In this document: piece after piece, positions 1 to 9,399 of the stretch
Layout: each line of letters begins with the position of its first letter
How positions within the stretch are numbered: the stretch's first letter is position 1
Assembly: GCF_001905145.1 (NCBI RefSeq)
Contig: NZ_LWLB01000023.1
Span: 186,001-250,000 of the forward strand
Direction of reading: 5' to 3'
Source of the DNA: Nocardiopsis sp. TSRI0078
GTDB lineage: Bacteria > Actinomycetota > Actinomycetes > Streptosporangiales > Streptosporangiaceae
DNA: 64,000 bases
The notes under the pieces: generated by a model
Database searches by the model: none
Told to the model about the DNA's origin: nothing
Seen by the model: only the letters and a program-made list of their open reading frames with translations
Translations under genes and position numbers: made by a program

Positions 1-2
1 GC

Positions 3-1379
3 ATGCGTTCCCCTTCCCGCCCCTTCCCGGTGCTCGCCCTCGCCTGCGTCCTCGCCCTCTCCGGCTGCTCGGCGCGGGGCGAGGAGGACGCCCCCGAGCC
101 TCCCGAGCCATCGGTGATCAGTCCCGACGCCGTCGTCGTCTGCGAGGAGATCGGCGACTGCGCACAAGCGGGGTCGGTGCGCTGGTCCCGGCCCCTGGAG
201 GGCGACTTCTACCTGGAGCGGTTCAAGGACAGCGGGCCGTTGCTCCGGCCCGCCAGGCACTGGTTGGACTACAGGTACCCCGGCCCCGGAGCGCTGGAGG
301 CCGACGGGGTCCTCTACCTGCACACGGCTGACACGATCGTCGCGCTGGACACCGCTACCGCCGCGACACTGTGGACCGAGTCCGTGGGCGCCGACGTGGT
401 GGGGGTCCGGTGGGTCGGGTCGACCCTGGCGGTACTCCCCGTCGAGGCCCAAGTCGAGTCGAACGTACTTCGCCTGCTGAAGGCGGACCGGAACGGGGCT
501 CAGGTACTGGAGACGGAACTGCCCGAGGACCTCGCGCACACGGGCGTCCTGGCCTCCGACGACACACACCTGGCCCTTCGGGAGCCACTGCCCTTGGACA
601 GCGAGGACGATCCCCGGTACTTCCTGGTCGAGGCGGCCACCGGCCAGGTCGCATGGTCCGCGCGTCTGGCTTCCGCGAGCTCTCACGCGGTGGCCGGCGA
701 GACCCTGTACCTGGAGTACTCCCCCCAGGAGGGGCCCGCCCACGTCAGGGCGGTCGTGGACGGGGAGCAGGCCGCGGAGTTCGACATCCCCGACCGAGCC
801 GGGCTGGACAGTGAACTGCGGGCCGTCCCCGAAGGTCCGCTCCTGTTCGACACACCCGGCTGCGCCTCCGAAGAGGAGGAGAACTGCGAGGAGGACCGGA
901 TCACCGCCGTCGACCCCGCCGACGGGGAAGTGCTGTGGACCCACACAGCACCCGGAGAGATCGTCTCGGTCTCCGCAGGGCAGGACCCCCGGGTGTTCGT
1001 CCACGACGAGGACGGCTACCGGGCCCTGGACGCCCGCACCGGTCAGGTCCTCGCCGAAGACGGTGGGATCGACGACGCCGAGCTGCTGGTCGAGTTCGGC
1101 GCCGAGCGCCACGCCCTGGAGGAAGGGGAGGCGGCGTCGCTGAACCAGCAGGAGTACGACCTGCTTCCGATCCGGCCCACCGGTCCCGGTGTGGACGTCG
1201 GCCCGCTGGAAGGGCTGGCCGCGGGGGCCGAGCACCTGACCGCCTACCCCGGGCCGGACGGCGGGGTCGTGGGCGTCTACGCCGGCTGCGCCCCGGACGG
1301 GCTGCGCCCGCCGGCGATGGACGCGCCCACGGGCGCCACCACGTGCGCCGAACCTCGCCTGTTCGCGGTGGACTACTGA
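3..1379 (+). CDS. PQQ-like beta-propeller lipoprotein
   Basis: A 458-residue protein with a lipoprotein signal peptide: a basic start, a hydrophobic stretch and the lipobox LSGC (Cys at about residue 22), followed by a linker rich in Glu and Pro. The mature part holds repeated motifs of the PQQ/outer-membrane-assembly type propeller (for example ADGVLYLHTADTIVALDTAT and DPADGEVLWTHTA), so it is predicted to fold as a beta-propeller anchored outside the membrane. Cysteines at CEEIGDC and in the acidic CASEEEENC loop could form disulfides. The function is unknown; related proteins are scaffolds or sensors rather than enzymes. The ATG at 3 sits at the window edge, so its ribosome binding site cannot be judged. 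It converges on the 1474-3843 gene, separated by a hairpin. Confidence 0.8.
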   Translation: MRSPSRPFPVLALACVLALSGCSARGEEDAPEPPEPSVISPDAVVVCEEIGDCAQAGSVRWSRPLEGDFYLERFKDSGPLLRPARHWLDYRYPGPGALEADGVLYLHTADTIVALDTATAATLWTESVGADVVGVRWVGSTLAVLPVEAQVESNVLRLLKADRNGAQVLETELPEDLAHTGVLASDDTHLALREPLPLDSEDDPRYFLVEAATGQVAWSARLASASSHAVAGETLYLEYSPQEGPAHVRAVVDGEQAAEFDIPDRAGLDSELRAVPEGPLLFDTPGCASEEEENCEEDRITAVDPADGEVLWTHTAPGEIVSVSAGQDPRVFVHDEDGYRALDARTGQVLAEDGGIDDAELLVEFGAERHALEEGEAASLNQQEYDLLPIRPTGPGVDVGPLEGLAAGAEHLTAYPGPDGGVVGVYAGCAPDGLRPPAMDAPTGATTCAEPRLFAVDY

Positions 1380-1392
1380 TCCGGGGACGGGT

Positions 1393-1425
1393 GCGGCCCC
1401 CACATCCGGAAGGATGCGGGGCCGC
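1393..1425. terminator. Bidirectional hairpin terminator
   Basis: The arms GCGGCCCC and GGGGCCGC enclose a second paired step (CATCC/GGATG) with a GGAA loop. It lies between two convergent genes (stop at 1379, other stop at 1474). A smaller GC hairpin follows at about 1434-1451. There is no U-tract, as is common in high-GC actinobacteria. Confidence 0.65.
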
Positions 1426-1473
1426 GTTGCTCAGGGGCGGTGATGCGCCCCGGTCGGGGTGGTGGCGGGGTCG

Positions 1474-3843
1474 TCACCGCCCGGCCCCACACAGGGGCTC
1501 AAGGCAGCGCAAGTACTGCGCCTCGGCCTCCAGTTCGCCCCCGGTGTAGCCGGGGACGAACTCCCCCTGCCCCCACAGCATGTGCGGACGGTCCTGATCG
1601 TCCAGGACCAGGGCGGTCAGGCCCGGCTCCGCCTCCGTCAGCTCCAGCAGCGGGGCCGAGGAGGCCTGCGAGCAGCTGCGGTCCAGGCAGGACAGCAGCA
1701 CCAGCCGCTCCTGGGCGAAATCGGGGGTGAGCAGATGGGCCCGGTCCCGGGAGTCCACGGCCAGCCCCGGCACCGGGCGCGCCCAGCCGGGTCCGGTGAC
1801 GGCGGTGTCGGTGAACTCCGAGCACAGCGCGTCGTGGCAGTCCACCAGGTGGGCCCGGCCGCCCTGGGGGTCACGGTAGGCCAGGACCGGGGTGCCGTCG
1901 GAGCGCAACTCCACCCGGGCTCCGAACCGGCTCCGCAACCGGCTGTCGTGCTCACTGTAGAACCGGTCCCCGTGGATCTGGGTGGTCTCCGGATCCGTGC
2001 ACGCCCGCTCAGCGCAGGCCACCAGGGACAGCGATCCGCGGGCGGTGTCGGTCACAGCGATCGCGTACCCGCCCCCTGGGTAGGCGGCCGGGGCCAGGAA
2101 CTCACCGTCGGTGAGGAAGCCGCCGGCGGCCATCTCCGGGGGGAACAGGACCACCTTAGGGTCGGCGCAGGAGGTGTCCTCGCACAGGTGCAGGCGCAGC
2201 CCGCCCCGGTCCTGCTCAAGGCTCACGCCGAGCTCCGGCGGGTCGTAGCGCTTGACGGAGGAGGCCACCAGCAGGCGCCCGTCGGCCAGTGGGGTGACCG
2301 CGGAGGCGACGTGGTGCTGGTTTTCCGGGTACGGGCGGACCAGGGTCTCCTGGTCGGGGGTCTCACAGTCCGCGATGTCGGCGCAGGAGAGCAGGTAGAG
2401 CCCCGAGTCCGGATGCGGGGCGTAGCGGTTCGCCTCCTCTTCCGCGTCCTCGTGCTCGTACTCGCGCCAGACGGTCCACAGGGCGCCGCCGTCCACGATG
2501 CGCACGCCGTCGCCCATCCAGCTCCGCTCGCCCTCGGCCACGACACGGCACTGGGGGGCGCACACTTCCAGGTTCACGTAGCTGGTCGCGGCACCGACCA
2601 GTGCCCCCTCCCCGGTCGGCTCCAGGCTCACCGAGAGTTCGTCGCTGTTGATGCTGGCGACCGGGTGGGCGTCCATCTCCGGCAACCCGAAGGGGTTGGC
2701 TGCCAGCAGGCCGGGGCCCAGCAGCGGGGGGCCGAACACGACCAGGGCCAGGGCGGGAACCAGGACCAGCCGGGGCCCGGTGAAGGCCGAGTCGGAGGAG
2801 CGCCCGGAAACGGAGGCCGCGGGCGCGGGCAGGTGCTCTCCGGCTCGAACCAGGTCCACATCACGCACGGTCGGCTGGACCACGTATCGCGCCCCTCCGG
2901 GCGTGGAGCTGGCCAGGCCGCCCGGTGCGCGGTCCTGACCTGGTGCGGTGTAGGGACTCTCGAAGTCGCAGTAGGCCACGGGGGCGCACCCCAGGAGCAG
3001 CGACAACGGGGCCACCACCAGGCTGGTCAGCAGGGTGATGGCCGACAGCGCCGAGCTGCCGTCCGCAAGGTCCGTCCATCGCGGCAGAGCCCATTCCAGG
3101 CCCGTTCCGGCCAGCACCGACACCCCGTAGGAGAGGCTGACGAGGGTCAGGTGGATGATGAACCGGTGTCGCGCCAAACGGCAGGCTTCCAGCAGGGCTC
3201 GGAAGGGGCCGTGTCCCTCCACCAGGCCCAGGGGCAGCGACACCGTCAACGGGACCAACACGGCCATCAGCGGCCCCAGGACCAGGAGCTCGGTCACCAC
3301 CGGCGGCCAGTCCGAGGCCACGGCCCAGAGGTAGAGCGCCAGGGAGCTCGCTACCAAGACGAGCAGCAGCAGGAGCCAGGTCAGGACGGTGAAGTAGCGC
3401 CGCCGTGCCCCCTGCCAGGCCTGGCGCGGGGAGATCCGGCGCCCCAGCAGGGCGGCGGTTCCCAGTAGCACGGAGCCGCCCAGGGCGAACGGCGCGACCG
3501 CCAGTCCGAGCAGCGCGACGACCCCGGTGGCGACCACGAGGGCGGGAGCCAGCGGGTTGGCGGCGGACTCCAGCACACCGTTGAGGTAGGCGCCGTCGCG
3601 GGCGGGCGCCACCACCAGGGCCTGGCTCAACAGTGTGACCGGGACCGCGGGCAGGGCCGCCACCACGAGCAGGGCCCACAAACGTCGCGCGTAGGTTACG
3701 AGCACCCGGCCGAGCAGGGGTCCCAGCTCCTTGTGCAGGAACAGGTCGGCCGGGGGTGCTGCGGCGCTCTCCTCCGCGGAGTCGTCCTCGTGTGGACCGT
3801 GCTGCGCCTCCACCGCCGTGCCTTCGCCGTCCGGGCTGTCCAT
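1474..3843 (-). CDS. Polytopic membrane protein with disulfide-rich propeller-like ectodomain
   Basis: This 789-residue protein has a short acidic cytoplasmic N-terminus and then several hydrophobic segments (about residues 45-290), suggesting five to seven membrane helices. A further transmembrane segment near residue 360 leads into a long extracytoplasmic C-terminal half. That half repeats a blade-like unit each carrying a closely spaced cysteine pair (CEDTSC, CAERAC, CHDALC, CLDRSC, CLEPLC, plus CADIADC and CAPQC), which suggests a beta-propeller with one disulfide per blade. I do not recognise a named family. The start chosen is the ATG at 3843, preceded by GAGG at a sensible distance; the open frame extends much further upstream but runs antisense through the RNA ligase. 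A surface sensor or binding role is inference only. Confidence 0.75.
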   Translation of the reverse strand: MDSPDGEGTAVEAQHGPHEDDSAEESAAAPPADLFLHKELGPLLGRVLVTYARRLWALLVVAALPAVPVTLLSQALVVAPARDGAYLNGVLESAANPLAPALVVATGVVALLGLAVAPFALGGSVLLGTAALLGRRISPRQAWQGARRRYFTVLTWLLLLLVLVASSLALYLWAVASDWPPVVTELLVLGPLMAVLVPLTVSLPLGLVEGHGPFRALLEACRLARHRFIIHLTLVSLSYGVSVLAGTGLEWALPRWTDLADGSSALSAITLLTSLVVAPLSLLLGCAPVAYCDFESPYTAPGQDRAPGGLASSTPGGARYVVQPTVRDVDLVRAGEHLPAPAASVSGRSSDSAFTGPRLVLVPALALVVFGPPLLGPGLLAANPFGLPEMDAHPVASINSDELSVSLEPTGEGALVGAATSYVNLEVCAPQCRVVAEGERSWMGDGVRIVDGGALWTVWREYEHEDAEEEANRYAPHPDSGLYLLSCADIADCETPDQETLVRPYPENQHHVASAVTPLADGRLLVASSVKRYDPPELGVSLEQDRGGLRLHLCEDTSCADPKVVLFPPEMAAGGFLTDGEFLAPAAYPGGGYAIAVTDTARGSLSLVACAERACTDPETTQIHGDRFYSEHDSRLRSRFGARVELRSDGTPVLAYRDPQGGRAHLVDCHDALCSEFTDTAVTGPGWARPVPGLAVDSRDRAHLLTPDFAQERLVLLSCLDRSCSQASSAPLLELTEAEPGLTALVLDDQDRPHMLWGQGEFVPGYTGGELEAEAQYLRCLEPLCGAGR

Positions 3844-4368
3844 CGGTACCTCGTTTCCGTCACGTGTGCGACGGCAGACTACTGGCCGCGAGAACTGCGC
3901 TCGGCGCCCGGGGCGGGCCCTTGCCGTCCGTCCTGGCGCGCCCTGTCGGCCGGGCGAGAGGCCCGGGCCGCGGTGGAGGCCGCGACGGTGCCGAGATGGT
4001 GGAGAAGCACGCCCATGTCCACTCCCGTGCCCCGGACCGGCGCACGGACGAGCCTGACAGCGATCGCGGACACCGACGAGCCCGTGCATCCGGATCATGA
4101 CCGCCCGCAGGCCGTTGCCGACCACCGCCACCGGCCTGGTGGCGATGACGCGCTCAGCGATTCTCCACACGCGGGCGGATCCGACATCGTGCACCGCACC
4201 GGACAGCGACCACGGGATCCACAGCAGACCACCGTCGGGCATGGCCTGAACGGGGCCGCTCCTCCCCCGCGGAAGGACCGGCTCGTGGAAGGTGCGGCCC
4301 TTCGCGCGGCCTCTCCACGGCACGAAAACCGGTGGCCGCGCACGAGGCTGAACCGGTAGGAACCGTAC
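3844..4368. other. Gene-free stretch, possible decayed reading frame
   Basis: About 525 bases between divergent genes. On the minus strand, 3880-4270 reads as plausible protein in two successive frames (MPDGGLLWIPWSLSGAVHDV in one, VSAIAVRLVRAPVRGTGVDM in the next), which could be a small frameshifted gene, but no family is recognised. No repeat, tRNA or clear promoter was seen. Confidence 0.3.
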
Positions 4369-5154
4369 ATGCGCAAGTACCCCCGCACCCGGCACATCCG
4401 GGGCTCGCGCCTCCAACCGGGCGACCACGACCTGTCCGCCGCCCCCTTCGGCGAGCTGGCGGGGCGGCACCTGGTCGTGGAGGAGAAGCTCGACGGCGCC
4501 AACGCCGGAATCAGCTTCGGCCCCGGCGGCGAGCCGCGCCTGCAGAGCCGGGGGCACTACCTGACGGGCGGCCCCCGCGAGCGGCAGTTCGCCCCCTTCA
4601 AGGCCTGGGCCGCGACCGTGGCACCGCTGCTGTGGCCGCGCCTGGGCGAGCGGTACGTGCTCTACGGGGAGTGGCTGTACGCCAAGCACACCGTGTTCTA
4701 CGACGCGCTCCCCCATTACTTCTGCGAGTTCGACGTACTGGACACCCGCCATGACGTGTTCCTGTCCACGCCGCGCCGCCGGGAGCTGCTGGAGGGCACA
4801 CCGGTGGTGCCGGTACCCGTGCTGCACTCCGGACCCCTGGCACGGCCGGAGGATCTGACCCGCCTGGTGGGCCCCTCCACCTGCCGTACCCCCGGCTGGC
4901 GCAGCTCCCTGGCCGAGGCGGCGCGGGCGTGCGGCGCCGATCCCGGCCGGGCACTGGCCGAGAGCGACGGCTCCGACCACATGGAGGGCCTGTACGTCAA
5001 GGTCGAGGAGGGCGACCGCACCGTGGACAGGTTCAAGTGGGTGCGCGCCGGGTTCACCACCGCCGTGCTGGACTCGGGGACGCACTGGCTGGACCGGCCG
5101 GTGATCGCGAACGGACTGGTCGAACCGGAGGTGCTCTATGCGGGTGTTCGATGA
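4369..5154 (+). CDS. ATP-dependent RNA ligase, Rnl2-like nucleotidyltransferase
   Basis: A 261-residue protein of the RNA ligase family (covalent nucleotidyltransferases). Motif I is EKLDGAN, with the AMP-accepting lysine at residue 40. Motif III is represented by YGEWLYAKHTVFY followed by CEFDVLD, motif IV by MEGLYVKVE and motif V by RFKWVR. The enzyme is predicted to join a 3'-OH end to a 5'-phosphate in broken RNA through lysyl-AMP and RNA-adenylate intermediates. The ATG at 4369 follows a GGTAGGAAC Shine-Dalgarno-like stretch. The stop overlaps the next gene by 17 bp, so the two are translationally coupled. Because that partner makes the ends this ligase needs, the pair forms a complete healing-and-sealing system. 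The family call is firm; the physiological substrate (tRNA, rRNA or other) is unknown. Confidence 0.88.
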   Translation: MRKYPRTRHIRGSRLQPGDHDLSAAPFGELAGRHLVVEEKLDGANAGISFGPGGEPRLQSRGHYLTGGPRERQFAPFKAWAATVAPLLWPRLGERYVLYGEWLYAKHTVFYDALPHYFCEFDVLDTRHDVFLSTPRRRELLEGTPVVPVPVLHSGPLARPEDLTRLVGPSTCRTPGWRSSLAEAARACGADPGRALAESDGSDHMEGLYVKVEEGDRTVDRFKWVRAGFTTAVLDSGTHWLDRPVIANGLVEPEVLYAGVR

Positions 5155-6298
5155 ACTGTGCCCGGCCCCGCCGCACTGGGACCTGGACTGGGCCCGGGTA
5201 CGTGAGGCCCTTCCGTGGGTGCGCGATCTGTCCGGGGTGGAGCAGGACCCGGTCCACCACGCCGAGGGGGACGTGGAGACGCACACCCGGATGGCGTGCG
5301 AGGCGCTGGCCGGCCTGCCCGCCTGGCGCGCCCGGCCGACGGCCGAGCGGGTGAGGCTGTTCGCGGCCGTGCTGCTGCACGACGTCGCCAAACCGCTGTG
5401 CACCCGCCGGGACGGGGACGGCCGGGTCACCGCGCACGGCCATTCGCGGCGGGGCGACCTGATGGCGCGGCGCCTGCTGTGGGAGTCCTCCGGTACGGCC
5501 GGCTCCCGGGCGCGGGGGTCCTGCCCGGACGCGGTGGAGTGGCGCGAGCACGTGGCGGCCCTGGTCCGCCACCACCAGGTGCCCTTCTGGGCGCTGGAGC
5601 GGCCGGACCTGCGCCGTATCGCGTTCCGGATGAGCCTGCTGGCGCGCAACGACGACCTGGTGCTGCTGGCCACCGCCGACATCCTCGGCCGCCGCTGCGG
5701 CGACACCTCCGAGGTGCTGGACAACATCGGCCTGTACGGCGAGTACTGCGCCGAGCAGCGGTGCCTGGACCGGCCGCGCGACTTCCCCTCCGAGCACGCC
5801 CGGTTCTGGTTCTTCCGCAAGCCGGACCGCGACCCGGACTACGCCGCCCACGACGACACCCGGCTGACGGTGACCGTCATGTCGGGGCTGCCGGGAGCGG
5901 GCAAGGACACCTGGATCGGGCGCAACCGCCCGGGTGTGCCGGTGGTGGGCCTGGACACTCTGCGCGCCGAACTGGGGGTGCGTCCGACCGGCGACCAGCG
6001 GCCGGTGGCGGCGGCCGCCCACGAGCGCGCCCGCGAGCACCTGCGCGCGGGACGGTCCTTCGTGTGGAACGCCACCAACGTCTCGCGTTCGCTGCGCGAC
6101 CGGTGCGTGGACCTGGCGGCCGCCTACCGGGCACGTGTGGAGATCGTCTCCGTCGAGGCCCCGCCCCGGGTGCTGCGGAACCGCCTGGACCAGCGGCGGT
6201 CGCCGGTCCCGGCCGCCGCCGTGGAGCGCCTCGTCCGGCGCTGGGAGTGCCCGGACCCGACCGAGGCGCACCTGCTGGTCCGGCGGGTCACCGGCTAG
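5138..6298 (+). CDS. HD-Pnk: HD phosphoesterase fused to 5'-OH polynucleotide kinase
   Basis: A 386-residue bifunctional end-healing enzyme. The N-terminal half is an HD phosphohydrolase domain (upstream HTRMACEAL region; the HD pair in LLHDVAKP at residues 84-85; later histidines in VRHHQVP). The C-terminal part from about residue 245 is a P-loop kinase with GLPGAGKDT near residue 250 and the downstream NATNVSRSLRDR segment typical of polynucleotide kinases. This matches the HD-Pnk family known from Runella and others: the HD module removes 2',3'-cyclic phosphate or 3'-phosphate, and the kinase phosphorylates the 5'-OH. It starts inside the end of the RNA ligase gene, with which it forms an operon. 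No further gene is coupled downstream. Confidence 0.87.
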   Translation: MRVFDELCPAPPHWDLDWARVREALPWVRDLSGVEQDPVHHAEGDVETHTRMACEALAGLPAWRARPTAERVRLFAAVLLHDVAKPLCTRRDGDGRVTAHGHSRRGDLMARRLLWESSGTAGSRARGSCPDAVEWREHVAALVRHHQVPFWALERPDLRRIAFRMSLLARNDDLVLLATADILGRRCGDTSEVLDNIGLYGEYCAEQRCLDRPRDFPSEHARFWFFRKPDRDPDYAAHDDTRLTVTVMSGLPGAGKDTWIGRNRPGVPVVGLDTLRAELGVRPTGDQRPVAAAAHERAREHLRAGRSFVWNATNVSRSLRDRCVDLAAAYRARVEIVSVEAPPRVLRNRLDQRRSPVPAAAVERLVRRWECPDPTEAHLLVRRVTG

Positions 6299-6559
6299 GC
6301 CGGCTCGTCTGCTCATGGGCCCTAGACCTGGACTTCTTCCTGGACAGGAACCGTTTGTCGCTGTGTGGGGCGCGGCTGGCCGAACCGGGGTGTTCCGGCG
6401 GGTTCCCGGGTGGTTGTGCGCCAGGCCGTGCCCCGCCGACGGGGCGCAGCCCAGCGGGGCGGAGTCCGTACGTCGAATCCGGCCGGGCCACGCCCCGAGA
6501 TTCGGTGCCACGTGGTTCCCCGTTCGCGCCGAAGGGACCCGGCACCGACAAGCGGTGCC

Positions 6560-9370
6560 TCAGCGGTCAGGGCCGGGAAGGAGAACGCTCGGGCCGTCCG
6601 GGTCCCGCTCCTCCCGCGGAGGCGGCCCGGCGGTGTCGGGGCCTTCGCCGGGGAGGCAGACGTCCGACCAGACCCCGCCGACGCTCCACCGCGGAACGGG
6701 CTCTCCCCCTCCCAGCCAGGCGTCGGCCTCCGCCGCCCCGGAACCGTAGGAGCGTTCCGCAGCAACCTGACGCGCACGCTCGTAGAAGCAGCGTGCCCGG
6801 GTCTGCGCGCCGCGCGCTGCCGCGAGGCGGCCGAGGCGGAACAGTGTCTCGATCGCATCAACCCACAGCCCGAGTTCCTCGGCGGCCCGCAGATCCTCCT
6901 CCATCGAAGCGGTGACACCGGGGTGGTCGGGGACGGCCTCAGCGGCCCGGGCCAGGGAGGCGTTCGCCCGCAATCGCCCCCAGCGGTCCGCCAGGTCGAG
7001 GAAGATGGCGGCACTGCGCTCCGCGTCCCCACGCGAGGCGGACACGTCGCCGGCGTCGAGACGGTGCCCGGCGCGCTCTGCCAGTGCGGCGGCCTCCACC
7101 CAGCGGTCACCGACCGCCCTGGCACCGTCCAGCGCCTCCTCGACAAGGCCGCGCCCTGTTTCACGGTCACCACAGCGGTAGAGGGACGCCCCCGCGAACC
7201 AGAGCAGCCGGAACGCCACCTCCGGACCGGCCTCACCCGCTCGGTGCCAGCGCCCCTCAAAGGCCGCGAGCCAGCTCTCAGCGACGCTCCGTGCGATCGG
7301 CGAGCCGCCCGGGATTCCCAGCGCGGCCTCGAAGGAGCGCCGTGCTTCGCTCACCCGGTTGCGCAGCCGCCAGTACCACGCCAGCGCGTTGACCAGCCGT
7401 AGTGCCGAATCGGCGTCCGCTTCGCGCACAGCCATCTCCAGCGCCTGGCGCATGTTGACCGTCTCGGCGTCCAGCAACTCGAGGGCCTCACGCTGCCGGG
7501 CGCCCCGCAGGAGCGGGTCGGCGAGCTCGGCGTCCCGGACGTGGAAGGCGATGAACCTGCGTCTGGCCTCCCCCAGCTCACCGGCAGCTGCCAGCTGCTC
7601 GGCACAGTAAGCGGAAACCGACTCCAGCAACCGGTACCGCTTCCCCTCGCGTACCACGAGCGACCGGTCGACCAGCCGGGAGAGCACGTCGAGCACATCG
7701 TGTCCGTCGGCGCACACGGCTCGTGCCCCGGCCAGAGTGCACCCGTCCCTGTTCACCGCCAGGCGGCGCAGGACCGTGCGCTCCCCCTCGGTCAGCAGCT
7801 GCCAGCTCCAGTCGATCATCGCCCGCAGTGTCTGCTGCCGGGTGGGCCGACCGCGGCCCGGTCCAGTCGGCAGCGCGAAGCGGTCGTCCAGACCGGCGGC
7901 GATCTGCTCGGGCGTGAGCGCGCGCAACCGGGCGGCCACGAGCTCGAGGGCGAGAGGGACACCGTCCAGCCGACGGCAGATCGCGGCGACGGCCGGGGCG
8001 TTCTCCTCGGTCAGCGCGAAACCCGCAGACGCGGCCCGGGCACGTTCAACGAAGAGCCGCACCGCGCTGGAGGAGTCGAGCATCTCGTCCGGGGCACCGA
8101 CGGATTCGGGCAACGTCAACGGAGTCAGCGGAAAGACGGTTTCCCCGGGAACGTCGAGTGCCTCCTGCGTGGTCACCATGATGTGCACCCCGCCGGCGGC
8201 CAACAGCGCGCCGGCCAGGTCGGCGACCTGCGCCACCACATGCTCGCAGTTGTCCAGGACGATGAGCGTCCGCTGGCCGTCCAGAGCCCCACGGAGCCAG
8301 TCCACCAGATCGAACGCGTCGGAGTCCGCCGCCCCCTCGCACAGTCCCAGCGTCGCGATGACGCGCTCGGCGAGATCGGCGGCCGACGAGCGGCGGCCCA
8401 TCCCAGCCAGTTCGACGATCCACACCCCGTCGCGGAAGTCCCCGGTCAGGGACCGCGCGACGTCGATCGCCAAGCGGGTTTTGCCGACCCCGCCAGGGCC
8501 GGTCAGTGTGATCAGGCGGCCACTGTGAGGGGCTGAGAGCGCCCCGCGAACGTGCGAGCTCTCGCTCTCTCGGCCTATCAGTGCCGTGTGCGGGCTGGGC
8601 AGGTTGCTTCGTGGGCGGATCGGGACACGTGGAAGCGAGGCCGGTTCGGGTTCTTGGCGCAGAATCGAGGTGTGGAGACCGCTGACCGCCGGATCGGGAT
8701 CGACCCCGAGTTCGTCATGGAGTCTGCCGCGCAGGTCGTGAAAGGTCTTCAGGGCCTCCCCCTGCCTCCCGGCCTTGAACAGGGCCAGCATGTACAGGCC
8801 ACGCAGCCGTTCCCGCAGCGGGTGTTTCCCGACCAGTTCCCGCAGTTCGGCGACCATCCCGGCACCCTCACCGGTCTCGATACGCGCCTCGGCCAGCCGC
8901 TCTGCCGCGCCAACCCGTAGCTCGTCCAGGCGGGCTGCCTCGGCCCGGGCGAACGCGGCGTCGGCGAAGTCCGCGAAGGCCGGGCCCCTCCAGAGCTCCA
9001 GCGCGTCGGTGAGCAGCCGCCCCCGGGCGCCGGGGTCACCGAGTCGGTCCGCTTCCGCGAGGGCCCGTCCGAACCGTACCGAGTCGAGTTCGTCCTCCTC
9101 GACGAGGAGTCGGTAACCGGCCGGGGAGCGAAGGACACGGTCGGCGCCGAGAATCCTCCGGAGCTGGGAGACCTTGGTCTGCAGGGTGTTCAGCGGACGA
9201 CCGAGTGGACGCCCTTCCCACAGGTCCTCGACGAGCTGGTCTGCGGATACAGGACGTCCCTGGTGCACCAGCAGGTCTGCCAGGAGCGCCCGGATCTTCG
9301 CTTCGGTGACCGGGACCTGCCCGCCGCTGGAATTCCACACGACCAGTGAGCCGAGCACCCCAAAACGCAT
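6560..9370 (-). CDS. SARP/AfsR-family transcriptional regulator (BTAD, NB-ARC, TPR)
   Basis: A 936-residue regulator. Residues 1-95 form an OmpR-type winged helix (MRFGVLGSLVVWN start), about 97-245 the bacterial transcriptional activator domain, followed by an NB-ARC/STAND ATPase with Walker A LTGPGGVGKT near residue 287 and Walker B TLIVLDNCEH near 370. A long alpha-helical TPR-like region completes it. This is the AfsR type of SARP activator, which usually switches on nearby secondary-metabolite or export genes. The ATG at 9370 is chosen because the conserved MRFGVLG start lies there; the frame extends to 9454 without support. It is divergent from an MFS exporter, and the 108-bp gap holds three 11-bp-phased direct repeats expected of a SARP target. 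Confidence 0.88.
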   Translation of the reverse strand: MRFGVLGSLVVWNSSGGQVPVTEAKIRALLADLLVHQGRPVSADQLVEDLWEGRPLGRPLNTLQTKVSQLRRILGADRVLRSPAGYRLLVEEDELDSVRFGRALAEADRLGDPGARGRLLTDALELWRGPAFADFADAAFARAEAARLDELRVGAAERLAEARIETGEGAGMVAELRELVGKHPLRERLRGLYMLALFKAGRQGEALKTFHDLRGRLHDELGVDPDPAVSGLHTSILRQEPEPASLPRVPIRPRSNLPSPHTALIGRESESSHVRGALSAPHSGRLITLTGPGGVGKTRLAIDVARSLTGDFRDGVWIVELAGMGRRSSAADLAERVIATLGLCEGAADSDAFDLVDWLRGALDGQRTLIVLDNCEHVVAQVADLAGALLAAGGVHIMVTTQEALDVPGETVFPLTPLTLPESVGAPDEMLDSSSAVRLFVERARAASAGFALTEENAPAVAAICRRLDGVPLALELVAARLRALTPEQIAAGLDDRFALPTGPGRGRPTRQQTLRAMIDWSWQLLTEGERTVLRRLAVNRDGCTLAGARAVCADGHDVLDVLSRLVDRSLVVREGKRYRLLESVSAYCAEQLAAAGELGEARRRFIAFHVRDAELADPLLRGARQREALELLDAETVNMRQALEMAVREADADSALRLVNALAWYWRLRNRVSEARRSFEAALGIPGGSPIARSVAESWLAAFEGRWHRAGEAGPEVAFRLLWFAGASLYRCGDRETGRGLVEEALDGARAVGDRWVEAAALAERAGHRLDAGDVSASRGDAERSAAIFLDLADRWGRLRANASLARAAEAVPDHPGVTASMEEDLRAAEELGLWVDAIETLFRLGRLAAARGAQTRARCFYERARQVAAERSYGSGAAEADAWLGGGEPVPRWSVGGVWSDVCLPGEGPDTAGPPPREERDPDGPSVLLPGPDR

Positions 9371-9399
9371 GTCCCCAGCATACGAGCCGGGGCCCGGGT

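Noticed and set aside
3844..5820. Upstream extension of the 1474-3843 minus-strand frame to 5820
   Set aside because: The extension is antisense to the RNA ligase and HD-Pnk genes; a good start lies at 3843.
6301..6559. Possible IS remnant near 6320-6360
   Set aside because: No terminal repeats or transposase motif could be found; treated as plain intergenic sequence between convergent genes.
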